Assembly: GCA_002436105.1 (NCBI GenBank)
Contig: DIXU01000001.1
Span: forward strand, 1-64,000
Length of the DNA: 64,000 nt
Reading direction: 5' to 3'
Source of the DNA: Candidatus Aminicenantes bacterium UBA6072
GTDB taxonomy: Bacteria > Acidobacteriota > Aminicenantia > UBA2199
In this document: one piece after another, positions 27,074-36,200 of the stretch
Layout of the letters: each line of letters opens with the position of its first letter
Numbering within the stretch: the stretch's first letter is position 1
Notes under the pieces: model-generated
Told to the model about the DNA's origin: nothing
What the model saw: the letters and a program-made list of their open reading frames with translations, nothing else
The model's database searches: none
Position numbers and translations under genes: made by a program

Positions 27074-28093
27074 TCAGGCGCTCAGCGCGGGCGCCTTGGC
27101 GGCCGACCCGACCCTGGCGGGCCGGAAACGAAGCAGGTCGCCGAGAAGATGCTCGACGATGCGGCTGTCGCCGCCGCGCTGCCTGCGGTTGGAATTGGCA
27201 TACAGGCGGACGATGGCCAGCGCCTTCAGATAGGCCAGCGTGTTTTCGTAGAGAAAATCCAGCGGCTCGCGCAGGGAGTTCCGATAGAGCTGTTCGATGT
27301 AATTGGCGTTGCGATCATTGAGCACCTGGGCCTTCATTTCCTGCATTTCCTGGATATAGAGGGGCTTGATGAAGAAGCCGGTGCCGCCACGGCTCAGGTT
27401 GGCATACTCCAGGTCATTGAATTTTTCATAGATCTCCTCAAAGATGCGCGGGTCGATGCGCATGTGCCCGGCCACCTTGAGGAAATCCATGAACTCGCGC
27501 AGCAGCTGCTTCTGCTGCTCCAGGGTCATCGCCTCCAGACGTTCGGGCTGGCTGTTGCCGTCGAGAGCGATCACTTGGCTGAGCAGCAGCAGCACCTTGA
27601 ATCCGCGCTCTTCGCGCACCGTGCGCTTGAACAGCTCACGGATCAGGTACGCCTTCAGCGCCGGGGCACCACCATCACGATAGGCGCAGCTCAGGCGTGA
27701 ATTTCCAGGATCGAGGACCTCGGCCAATTTCTTCAGGCAGGCGCGGCTCTCGCCGGCAAAGCGTTGCACGATGGCCGCGAAGCGCTCCGTGACCTGCCCG
27801 GCGGCTTCGGCGTATTTCTTCGGTTCATCCTCGCTTTCCAGGCAGTCGCCGGAGACCGGCAGGCGGCTGGCGTCGAATGCCACCTCACCCGCGGGCGCCG
27901 CCACATCTTTCCCGGCCATCTGTACGGAGAGAATCTCCCTGACCCGCCTCTCGGCGTCGATCAGGCAGAGGAGGGGTGTTCCCTTGAGCCTGACGCGCAA
28001 CAGCATCTCTTCGCCTTCAATCGAATAACTTCCGGGCTCAAGAACGGTTCCGATGCCTACCCTCTGCTCGTTCAGCATTCTGTTTTCTTCCAT
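27074..28093 (-). CDS. Unrecognised protein, first gene of a c-di-GMP operon
   Basis: 339 aa, no signal peptide, no membrane segment. The first ~75 residues look beta-rich (VGIGTVLEPGSYSIEGEE, LLRVRLKGTPLLCLID); the rest is helical, with the notable segment FFIKPLYIQEMQEMKAQV followed by a Leu/Tyr-rich helix pair. I recognise no family. It is 10 nt upstream of the REC-HD-GYP gene and expected to be co-transcribed with the five genes that follow, so a role as sensor, adaptor or target of that pathway is an inference from context only. The ATG is preferred to a GTG 12 nt earlier, since GAGG is placed correctly for it. Confidence 0.7.
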   Translation of the reverse strand: MEENRMLNEQRVGIGTVLEPGSYSIEGEEMLLRVRLKGTPLLCLIDAERRVREILSVQMAGKDVAAPAGEVAFDASRLPVSGDCLESEDEPKKYAEAAGQVTERFAAIVQRFAGESRACLKKLAEVLDPGNSRLSCAYRDGGAPALKAYLIRELFKRTVREERGFKVLLLLSQVIALDGNSQPERLEAMTLEQQKQLLREFMDFLKVAGHMRIDPRIFEEIYEKFNDLEYANLSRGGTGFFIKPLYIQEMQEMKAQVLNDRNANYIEQLYRNSLREPLDFLYENTLAYLKALAIVRLYANSNRRQRGGDSRIVEHLLGDLLRFRPARVGSAAKAPALSA

Positions 28094-28402
28094 TATGTGC
28101 CTCACACCAGTCTATGCAGCATATGCGCTGCCAACTCCCTACACCCCCGGAATCAGCCAAATATCTTATTTAATATAGCCTTTCTTCACGTTATCTGGCC
28201 ATGGATGAAGTATTTTCCCTAATTTTCCCAGCTGGCGAAGGGTGAGACAAAAGGCGCGTGAAGACTGGTCCAAGACCTGAAAACACCCCCTGCGGCGGGC
28301 TTTGGGAGAATATCAACCTTGGGGCTTCATGCAAAAAATGTCCCAGGGATGCGTTTTTCTTCCCCCCGGTCTTTCGCCCACAAGCGGCTTTTTTGTTAAA
28401 AT

Positions 28403-28431
28403 TTGACTTTAAACTAGCGGGGAATTAAAAT
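28403..28431 (+). promoter_or_regulatory. Predicted promoter of the B12-sensor cluster
   Basis: TTGACT (28403-28408), 17-bp spacer, TAAAAT (28426-28431), close to consensus. The leader is about 16 nt with AGGGA before the ATG at 28455. The rest of the divergent interval 28106-28402 shows no gene and no riboswitch that I can recognise. Confidence 0.6.
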
Positions 28432-28454
28432 TCTACACACGCAGGGAAATTGCC

Positions 28455-29186
28455 ATGAGTGAATTGGCCGATCTGATCTCCCGCAGCGAAGGCTGGCTGA
28501 TGTGCCGGGTTCTCGAATACGCCAGGCGTTTTCGCTACAGCCAGTACACATCGACCCTGGAGGAGGCCTGGCGCATCTCCATCCAGGGACTGTCGCGGGA
28601 ATTGCTGGCCGCCCTCAATCGCGCCGATGCCCCGCCCGAGCTCGATCCCGACATGGACTTCACCGCCGATCCCATGGCCGCTTTCGGTGTGCTGGAAGCG
28701 CAGCGCCACCGCTCGCGCGGCATTTCCCTGGCCATGTTCATGGGACTGATGAAGTACTACCGGCAGGCCTATCTCGATCTGATCGTGCAAAACCGCATTC
28801 CCGCCACCGCCGCCCTGGCCCAGGTCAGGCAGCTGAGCGGCCTGTTGCCGATCTGCGCCTCCTGCAAGAAGATCCGCGACGACCAGGGGTACTGGACTCG
28901 GATCGAGGAATACATAACCGACCATTCCGAGGCCGATTTCAGCCACGGCCTGTGCCCGGAGTGCCTGAAAAAACTGTATCCGGATCAAAAAAGAGCCGAC
29001 ACGGAAAGCCCATGCAAGGAACAACGGGCATTACAGGCGACCGACTTGGCGAGGAGGAATAGCGATGAAAACCAGGCAACAGACAGCCGACCGGCTGCGC
29101 CGCGAGAAAGAACGGCTGGCCGCGGCCACGCTGGACCGGCACTTCTCGCTGCATCCAGAACTGAAGCGCCGTTACCGCGAACGTGA
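28455..29186 (+). CDS. Sensor-type protein with C-terminal four-cysteine domain
   Basis: 243 aa as the frame stands. Residues 1-125 are helical (WLMCRVLEYARRF, TSTLEEAWRISIQGLS, AMFMGLMKYYRQAYLD) and resemble an uncharacterised cytosolic sensor module. Residues ~128-180 are a short domain with CASCKK, HSEADFSHG and CPEC: two CxxC pairs, probably zinc-binding. The same domain ends the protein at 30120-30494. In other proteins it sits after PAS or REC domains (recalled, not searched). The last ~60 residues are low-complexity and overlap the B12 gene by 122 nt. In the +2 frame the coding would end 2 nt before that ATG, so a frameshift near 28975 is possible. Confidence 0.72.
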   Translation: MSELADLISRSEGWLMCRVLEYARRFRYSQYTSTLEEAWRISIQGLSRELLAALNRADAPPELDPDMDFTADPMAAFGVLEAQRHRSRGISLAMFMGLMKYYRQAYLDLIVQNRIPATAALAQVRQLSGLLPICASCKKIRDDQGYWTRIEEYITDHSEADFSHGLCPECLKKLYPDQKRADTESPCKEQRALQATDLARRNSDENQATDSRPAAPRERTAGRGHAGPALLAASRTEAPLPRT

Positions 29187-30123
29187 AACCGCGCTTTATC
29201 TGCAGGATACCGCCTATCATTTGCAATACCTGGCCGAAGCGGTGGAGCACGATGAACCCGAGCTGTTCCTGCAATACATCGACTGGGCCCGGGTACTGCT
29301 GGCAAACCTCGGCGTGCCAGACGCCGACCTGGCCGTCAACCTGCAGTGCCTGGCCGCCGTGCTGGACGGAGAACTCCCCGTCGCCGACAGGGGGGCGGTC
29401 GCAACCATACTCGGCCGCGCCCTCGCGCACATGTCCGAACCGGCGCCGGAGCCGCCGTCTTTCCTGGCAGCCGAAGAACCGCTGGGAATCACCGCGGCGC
29501 GATTCATCGGATTCTTGCTTGCCGGGGACAGGCTGGCGGCCAGCCGGCTGATCCTGGACGCCGTGACCACAGGCACGCCGGTGGCCGACATCTACGAACA
29601 CGTTTTTGCCAAGAGCCAGTACGAGATCGGACGTCTTTGGCAGACCCACAAGATCTCCGTGGCCCAGGAGCATTTCTGCACCGCCGCCACCCAGCTGGTC
29701 ATGTCGCAATGTTTCCCCTATATCGCCGCCGGTGAAAAAAACGGCCGCACCCTGGTCGCCACCTGCGTGGCCGGCGAGCTGCACGAGATCGGCATGCGCA
29801 TGGTGGCCGATTTTTTTGAAATGCGCGGCTGGGACACGATGTTTCTCGGCGCCAACATGCCCATGGCCGGCGTGCTCAAGGCCATCGCCGATCGCCAACC
29901 CGACCTGCTGGCCATCTCCGTGACCATGACCTTCCACATCCCGGATGCCGCCCGGCTGATCGGGCGCGTACGCGCCGGCGCCGGCGCTGAAAAGACAAAA
30001 ATTCTGGTCGGGGGCCGCCCCTTCAACATGGCCGGCAACCTGTGGAAAAAGGTCGGCGCCGATGCCTGGGCCGCTGACGCCCGCCAGGCCGCGGATTACG
30101 GGGAGCGCCTGCTGGGCGCATGA
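29065..30123 (+). CDS. Cobalamin-binding protein with photoreceptor-type signature residues
   Basis: 352 aa. The C-terminal half is a B12-binding module: an upper four-helix bundle with W-x9-E-H (WQTHKISVAQEH), the signature that shields adenosylcobalamin in CarH and AerR-type photoreceptors, then a Rossmann domain with ELHEIGMRMVADFF (ExHxxG, providing the His ligand; CarH/LitR-type rather than the DxHxxG of enzymes), a T-x-x-F segment and VGGRPFN. The N-terminal ~165 residues are helical and contain no MerR-type DNA-binding domain. It overlaps the next gene by ATGA. It is likely a cytosolic B12-based light or redox sensor that acts on protein partners; this last step is inference. Confidence 0.87.
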   Translation: MKTRQQTADRLRREKERLAAATLDRHFSLHPELKRRYRERETALYLQDTAYHLQYLAEAVEHDEPELFLQYIDWARVLLANLGVPDADLAVNLQCLAAVLDGELPVADRGAVATILGRALAHMSEPAPEPPSFLAAEEPLGITAARFIGFLLAGDRLAASRLILDAVTTGTPVADIYEHVFAKSQYEIGRLWQTHKISVAQEHFCTAATQLVMSQCFPYIAAGEKNGRTLVATCVAGELHEIGMRMVADFFEMRGWDTMFLGANMPMAGVLKAIADRQPDLLAISVTMTFHIPDAARLIGRVRAGAGAEKTKILVGGRPFNMAGNLWKKVGADAWAADARQAADYGERLLGA

Positions 30124-30494
30124 AAAGCCCTCATGGCCGCAATGCCAACAGTCGAATGCCAGCCGATCAGGAGAGAAAGGCCGTGAAAAAAAAAGACGAA
30201 CGCTTATTGAATGAAATGACTCGGCTGTTCAATGATCTGGCGGTCCTGCAGCGCCAGACCGCCAAGCAGAAAGCGGAGCTGGAAAAGGCCAACCGCCGCT
30301 TGCATGAAGCGTTGGCCGAGATCAGGCGGCTGCAGGGGCTCCTGCCCATTTGCGCTTCCTGCAAGAAAATCCGTGACCCGAACGGGGAATGGCACAAGAT
30401 CGAGGACTATATCAGTGACCACTCCGAAGCCCGGTTCAGCCACGGCATCTGTCCCCAATGCGCCCAAAAGCTCTATCCCGAGAAGAACGGTTGA
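30120..30494 (+). CDS. Small coiled-coil protein with four-cysteine domain
   Basis: 124 aa. A basic start and a coiled coil (LQRQTAKQKAELEKANRRL) lead directly into the same domain as in 28455-29186: LQGLLPICASCKKIRD, HSEARFSHG, CPQC, KLYP. The arrangement coiled coil plus terminal domain is like the tail of many signalling proteins but without a sensor, so it could be an output module for the B12 protein encoded upstream with a 4-nt ATGA overlap. An alternative GTG start at 30183 has a Shine-Dalgarno (GGAGAG) but would lose little. Confidence 0.75.
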   Translation: MKSPHGRNANSRMPADQERKAVKKKDERLLNEMTRLFNDLAVLQRQTAKQKAELEKANRRLHEALAEIRRLQGLLPICASCKKIRDPNGEWHKIEDYISDHSEARFSHGICPQCAQKLYPEKNG

Positions 30495-30604
30495 ACACCG
30501 CAGAAATCATGACAGGAAAATTCTTGACGGTTTTTCCCCACCGCGGCCAAGCCGGCGGTGATGAGGGGAGGAGCAACCTGGAAGGACGTAACGGAGTAAA
30601 GCCC

Positions 30605-31078
30605 ATGAACCGATTCGTCATGTTTCTCTGCGCGCAACTGGCCATGGCCGGCCTGGTCGCTGAAACCATTCAACTCACAAGCACCAGGGAATTGCGTATT
30701 GCCCTGGAACGGGGCGAGCCGGTGCGCATGGTCGTGCATTACGCCAAATGCCGTCTGCGCACCGCCGGCAGGACCGCTGAAACGGCCCCGGATGCTGTCG
30801 CGGGAATGGCAATCGGGGCCTTCGAATATTTCGCCCCGGGCGCGATTGGGAATGACAAAGGATTCCTCGCCTTTTCGGCAAGCACTCTGATCGAGCACCG
30901 CACGTACGGCCTCGTGATCAATTACGTAAGAGTGCGGGTCTTTGATAATGACGCCGTGGAGATCTCCGTTCAGTACTTCAAGCCCCGCACCCACGAACCA
31001 CTCATGAGAGAAACGTATTCCAGCTCGCTCCATGACGGCCGCACTGACACATCCGCCGTCTATTTCTATCGAAAATAA
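30605..31078 (+). CDS. VirK-like secreted protein
   Basis: 157 aa with a short signal peptide (MFLCAQLAMAGLVA). LRIALERGEPVRMVVHYAKC and the later MAIGAFEYFAPG and FLAFSASTLI match the pattern of VirK family proteins, which are small exported proteins of unknown mechanism. It is 110 nt after the four-cysteine protein, so possibly co-transcribed. No strong Shine-Dalgarno is seen (a GGAG lies about 11 nt before the ATG). Confidence 0.65.
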   Translation: MNRFVMFLCAQLAMAGLVAETIQLTSTRELRIALERGEPVRMVVHYAKCRLRTAGRTAETAPDAVAGMAIGAFEYFAPGAIGNDKGFLAFSASTLIEHRTYGLVINYVRVRVFDNDAVEISVQYFKPRTHEPLMRETYSSSLHDGRTDTSAVYFYRK

Positions 31079-31131
31079 CGGGCCGTAGACGGAAGGATTC
31101 CTCCGCCTCATTCTCTATCGCCAATGGATCA

Positions 31132-31151
31132 CTGCATTCCCTGGAATGCAG
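31132..31151. other. Perfect hairpin/palindrome
   Basis: CTGCATTCC-CT-GGAATGCAG, a 9-bp perfect inverted repeat with a 2-nt centre, in the 217-nt gap between two convergent genes. No T-run follows, so it may be an operator-like or transcript-stabilising element rather than a classic terminator. Confidence 0.5.
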
Positions 31152-31295
31152 CCCCGGATGGGGCTCCCGATCATATCAGCAAGAATGTGACCGACATGAT
31201 CCAGCGAGGAGAGTTTTTAATCCCGGCTGAACGGGAGAACGCGAAAAGCAAGCTCTTCTCAACCGCGGCGAACAGGGGCAGACGAGCGGATCTCC

Positions 31296-32666
31296 TCAGC
31301 CGCCGATGATCAAGCGGTTTTTCCCCGCTTCCTTGGCTTTATAGAGCGCATCGTCCGCCATCTGGATCATGGCATTGGCATCGCCGACCTTCGCCGAGGG
31401 AAAACTGGAGATCCCGCCGCTGAAGGTGAAACCAAGGTCATAGGAACCATATTGGACCTTAATGGTGGCCGCCTGGTTGCGGATGCGTTCCATGAGCTGG
31501 AAGCAGTCGACCGCCGAAGCCCCGGGCACGACCACGACAAACTCCTCGCCGCCGAAACGGATCGCAAAATCGGAAACCCGCATATTCTGGCTGAACAGAT
31601 CGGCCAGGGTTTTCAGGATGAAATCCCCGGCCGGGTGGCCATAGGTATCGTTGATCTTCTTGAAATTATCGATATCCACCATGGCTACAGAGAGCGGAAG
31701 AGAATGTCTCTGGGATCGATCGAATTCTTCGTTGAGCCGCTTGATGCCGAAGCGCCGGTTAAGAACCCCGGTCAGCTCATCGATCGCCGCCAGGATTTCC
31801 AGGCGCTTCATCAGCATGCCGTTATACAGGAACGGCGTGGCCTGATTGATGAAATTCCGACTTTCGAGCAAGTCGAAATCCTTCTTAAAAGGCCTCCGGG
31901 CAAGCAGCACGGCCACCCCCACTTCATGAACCTGATAGCGCAATGGGATGAAGGCGATGTGCTGGGGTTTCAACTCGCCGATCCCGATGTTGAGGTGAAT
32001 GTCCTGCTCGGCGACGTCGGCAAAGACGGCTGAGGTTCTGGCGGCCAGGATCCTGAAAAAATAGTCGGGGTCGATCTTTTCTAGGTCGATGAGGGTGTTC
32101 CAATTCTTGATGACGGTAAATTTGCCCCTCTCCAGGCCCAGGACGCATCCCGCGTCGCCGCCGAAATATTCGGCGAAGGCCTCGATCACGATGCCGCCGA
32201 TCTCGTCGATGCGGGCGCTCGTCTTCAGCTTTTCCAGAAATCCCGCCGTGATGGACTCGCCTTCCAAAAACATGCGGACCGAATCGATGAAACCGTTGAA
32301 TTCAAGCGCCAGACTGCCGACCGTATCCGCGGATATAATGTTCAGGTGACAGTCGTCTCCGGCGCAAGTCAGATCCTTCTTCTCATGGAAGGTGCGCAAT
32401 CGATCCCGGAGGTTGCGGATCTTTCCGATCATGAAGGCCAGGAAGCGGACAATGATGAGTTGGTAGATGCCGTAATTAAGGATGCCGACGAGGATTCCGG
32501 CGCCGATGCACATCCCGAAAAAAACCGGGCTGAGCGCCTGGCCGCCAGGAAGTCGAAGAACGACCATGGTGAAAAAGGGAAAAACGAGGCCCATCACAAA
32601 GCCAAATCCCACCATGATCACAAGAAGATCGCCGGAGACGCTCCGGGTCAATCGCTTCATTTCCAT
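31296..32666 (-). CDS. Membrane diguanylate cyclase (GAF-GGDEF)
   Basis: 456 aa. Two transmembrane segments in the first ~80 residues (LLVIMVGFGFVMGLVFPFF; MCIGAGILVGILNYGIYQLI) are followed by a HAMP-like helix, a GAF-like domain with IDEIGGIVIEAFAEYFGGDA, and a GGDEF domain with RFGGEEF. An RxxD (RVSD) lies at the I-site position, so product inhibition is expected. No periplasmic sensor domain exists; the input is probably cytosolic. Start: ATG 32666, with another ATG two codons later that could be used; the G-rich stretch upstream is a weak ribosome-binding site. Confidence 0.92.
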   Translation of the reverse strand: MEMKRLTRSVSGDLLVIMVGFGFVMGLVFPFFTMVVLRLPGGQALSPVFFGMCIGAGILVGILNYGIYQLIIVRFLAFMIGKIRNLRDRLRTFHEKKDLTCAGDDCHLNIISADTVGSLALEFNGFIDSVRMFLEGESITAGFLEKLKTSARIDEIGGIVIEAFAEYFGGDAGCVLGLERGKFTVIKNWNTLIDLEKIDPDYFFRILAARTSAVFADVAEQDIHLNIGIGELKPQHIAFIPLRYQVHEVGVAVLLARRPFKKDFDLLESRNFINQATPFLYNGMLMKRLEILAAIDELTGVLNRRFGIKRLNEEFDRSQRHSLPLSVAMVDIDNFKKINDTYGHPAGDFILKTLADLFSQNMRVSDFAIRFGGEEFVVVVPGASAVDCFQLMERIRNQAATIKVQYGSYDLGFTFSGGISSFPSAKVGDANAMIQMADDALYKAKEAGKNRLIIGG

Positions 32667-32823
32667 CCCCCCCGCAGCGGACGCCGCTCCGCATTTTGCG
32701 AACCTTCATTCCGGCACAGGGGCGTTTGCTTCGCCCCATCCATCACCTCTATGCTGCCGCGCGCCGGATCCTGCACTTGGAAAAATCGGCTTCCCCGTAT
32801 ATTGCAATTGTAAGGAGATATTA

Positions 32824-33073
32824 ATGAAATTGCAACAGGCACTTGAAAGCGCGGACTGGCGCAGTGTTCTTCCGCTCATTTTTTCTGCAGCCAGGGTCTT
32901 GCGCTTCATAAAGAACTCGAGCGAATGGGGTCCCCCCCAGGCTGATCCAACAGCGTAAAACTCTGTCCGCCGGCAGAATGCGAATGGGCTGGCATGTTGT
33001 AGTGCTGACCCAAGCCGACGATCCTGACGCGATAATCGAGAACCTAGTTGACAAAGCAGACGCGGCAACATAA
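32824..33073 (+). pseudogene. Probable decayed gene (frameshifted)
   Basis: AAGGAG and an ATG open a frame (MKLQQALESADWRS) that stops after 44 codons. Reading resumes in other frames as LALHKELERMGSP and then RLIQQRKTLSAGRM through VVVLTQADDPDAIIENLVDK to TAA at 33071-33073. Two single-base frameshifts would join these into one 80-residue protein. I recognise no family. The remaining 32667-32823 holds a weak promoter (TTGGAA, 15 bp, TATATT) ahead of it. Confidence 0.4.
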
Positions 33074-33133
33074 AGTTAAAAAGCAGCCGATGGATGGCAT
33101 CCCAACTGCGGTGCCATGAAAAAGGGGAGAAGG

Positions 33134-33235
33134 ATGGCGGACACAAAAAAACCGGCTTCTATGCACGGCACCCCAGCCTGGAGCAAAGAGTTATTGGGCC
33201 AGGCAAAAAAGGAACATGAAAACAAAAAAAAATGA
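33134..33235 (+). CDS. Possible 33-aa upstream peptide
   Basis: MADTKKPASMHGTPAWSKEL starts a 33-residue frame with GGGGAGAAGG just ahead, and its TGA overlaps the start of the CheB-CheR gene by about 20 nt. It could be a leader that couples translation, or chance. Confidence 0.35.
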   Translation: MADTKKPASMHGTPAWSKELLGQAKKEHENKKK

Positions 33236-36200
33236 GAAAAAATTGACGAAGATAAAACCGGGCATAGCGCATCCTGCCGCGGAGGGAAAAGATTCAGGCG
33301 AGGAGACCCCGGCGCCGGGCGGTTCCAAAACGGGATTCCCCATCGTGGGGATCGGCGCTTCGGCCGGAGGGCTGGCGGCCTTCGAGGCCTTTTTCTCCGG
33401 CATGCCCGCCGTCGGCGACCCGGGCATGGCCTTCGTCCTGGTGCAGCACCTGGCCCCGGACCACAAAAGCATCCTCAGCGACCTCATCCGCCGCTACACG
33501 CGCATGCAGGTCTTCGAGGTCGAGGATGGCATGACGGTGCGGCCCAACTGCGCCTACATCATTCCGCCCAACCGCGATATGATGCTCCTGAACGGCGTAC
33601 TGCAACTGATGGAGCCCGGCGCCCCGCGCGGCCAGCGTCTGCCCATCGATTTCTTCTTCCGCTCGCTGGCCCAGGACCAGCATGAACGCGCCATCGGCAT
33701 CGTCCTTTCGGGCACGGGCAGCGACGGCACCCAGGGCGTGCGCGCCATCAAGGGCGAGGGCGGCATGATCATGGCCCAGAATCCCGCCTCCACCGAGTAC
33801 GACGGCATGCCGCGCAGCGCCCTCGCTACCGGCCTGGTGGACTACGCGCTGCCGCCGGCGGAGATGGCCTCCCTGCTCATCACCTATGCGGCCCACGCCT
33901 TCACCACCCCCTCCCATCCCACCCCGGAACCCAAAACCGAGACCACAATGAAAAAGATCTTCATCCTGCTGCGCAGCCAGACCGGCCACGACTTTTCCCA
34001 ATACAAGCCCAGTACCATCACCCGCCGCATCGAGCGACGCCTGGCCGTCCACCAGCTCAAAACGCTGGATCACTATCTCGGGTACCTGCAGCAGACGCCG
34101 GCCGAGATCGACGCTCTCTTTCGCGACTTGCTGATCAACGTGACCAGCTTCTTTCGCGACGCAGAGGCCTTCGCGGCGCTCGAAGCCCTGATCATCCCCA
34201 GGATTCTTGCCGACAAGGCCGCGGACGCCACTGTTCGCGTCTGGGTGCCCGGCTGTTCTTCCGGAGAGGAGGCCTATTCGCTGGCGATCCTGCTTGCCGA
34301 ACGGCTGGAAGCGCTGAAGCAGGGGGTTCGAGTGCAAGTATTCGCCACCGACATCGACGGCCAGGCGATCGCCACGGCCCGCGCCGGCCTCTATCCGGCC
34401 GGCATCACCGCCGACATCGCGCCGGAGCGGCTGGCGCGCTATTTCACGGCCGAGCCCGGCGGCAGCGGTTTCCGCATCCACAAGGCCATCCGCGACCTGC
34501 TGGTCTTTTCTGAGCAGGACGTGATCAAGGACCCGCCGTTCTCCAAGCTCGACCTCATCAGCTGCCGCAACCTGCTGATCTACATGGGTGGGGAACTGCA
34601 AAAAAAACTCATTCCTCTGTTCCATTACGCGCTGAAACCGGGCGGATTTCTCTTCCTGGGAACGTCGGAGACCGTGGGCGAGTTCAGCGATCTCTTCGCC
34701 GCCGTCGACCGCAAGCAGAAGCTGTATCAACGCCGGGAGCCGATCGCCAGCGCGCCGCGCTTGCCCCGGGAGCGCATCCTGCCGCCCATGACCCCACCCG
34801 CGACGGCTCCACCGCTGGCCTCCCGCCTGCGAATCCCTCTGTCGCTGCGCGAACTGGCCGAGCAGGCGCTGCTGCAGCTGGCTGTTCCCGCCGCCGCCCT
34901 GGTCAACGGCCAGGGCGACATCCTCTACCTGCACGGCCGCACCGGCCAGTTCCTGGAACCGGCCCCGGGCGAGGCCGGCGTCAGCAACATCCTGAAGATG
35001 GCCCGCGAGGGACTGCGGCGCGAGCTGGCCCGGACCCTGCGTAAAGCCGCGGAAACGAAAAAAACCGTGCGTCAGCCTGGACTGCGCGTCAAAACCAACG
35101 GCGACCTGGCCACGGTGAACCTGACCATCCGGCCGCTGGCTCCAGAGCCTGAAGAAAAGGGCAGCGCCGCGGCGCCCCTGTTCCTGGTCATCCTGGAGCC
35201 GGCCCCGCCCGCGGGCCATGAATCGGTTCGTCAGGACGCGGGAGCGTCCGGCGCCGGGAAGGGCGCTGATGCGCGCATCACCGAACTGCAGCGGGAATTG
35301 CGTGCCAAGGAAGAGTATCTGCAGACCAGCAACGAGGAGCTGGAGACCGCCAACGAAGAGCTCAAATCCTCCAACGAGGAGATGCAGTCGGTCAACGAGG
35401 AGCTGCAGTCCACAAACGAGGAGCTCGAGACCTCCAAGGAGGAGCTGCAGTCGGTCAACGAGGAGCTGGCCACGGTCAACACCGAGCTGCAGTCCAAGGT
35501 CACGGACCTGTCGCGGGCCAATAACGACATGAACAACCTGCTGGCCGGCACCGGCATCGCCACGCTCTTTGTGGACCATCAGTTGCGCATCCTGCGCTTC
35601 ACGCCGACGGCCACCCAGATCCTCAACCTGATCCAGAGCGACGTGGGCCGGCCCGTGACCCACATCGTCTCCAACCTGGACGGCTACGACAGCATGGCGG
35701 CGGACGTGCAAACGGTGCTGGACACGCTGGCCGCCAGGGATGTGGAAGTCCGTTCGCAGGAGGGCCAATGGTTCATGATGCGCATCCGGCCCTACCGCAC
35801 CCTGGACAACGTCATCGAGGGAGCCGTGGTCACCTTCGCCGATATCAGCGAGCTCAAGCGGACCGAGGCAAAGCTGCAGAACGCGCTCCAGGAAAACCGC
35901 GACCTGTTGGCCGAGCTTCAGCACCGGGCCAAGAACAGCTTCGCCATGATATCGGGCCTGATCAGCCAGGCGGCGAACACCAATGCTGCTTCCGAGACCC
36001 GGACCATTCTTGCCGCTCTAGCTCAGCGGGTCAGGGCCTTTTCCGAGCTCTATTCCCTCCTTTATTCCACGGGCTCGGTCGGCCATATCTGGCTGGATGA
36101 ATATTGCGCCCGGATCATCGCCCTGTTGGCGGCAAGAAGCGGCGGCATCGCCCTGAAGACCGTCATCGAGAAACTGACCGTCACCACCAAGACAGCCGTT

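Noticed and set aside
28106..28402. Cobalamin riboswitch ahead of the B12-sensor cluster
   Set aside because: I could not find the conserved B12-box core; the predicted leader from the promoter at 28403-28431 is only about 16 nt.
31124..31309. 61-aa frame after the VirK-like gene
   Set aside because: No Shine-Dalgarno, no recognisable sequence, and it overlaps the end of the convergent cyclase gene.
33294..35924. 876-aa open frame opposite the CheB-CheR kinase
   Set aside because: It mirrors the coiled-coil and catalytic parts of the real gene on the other strand and has no recognisable motif.
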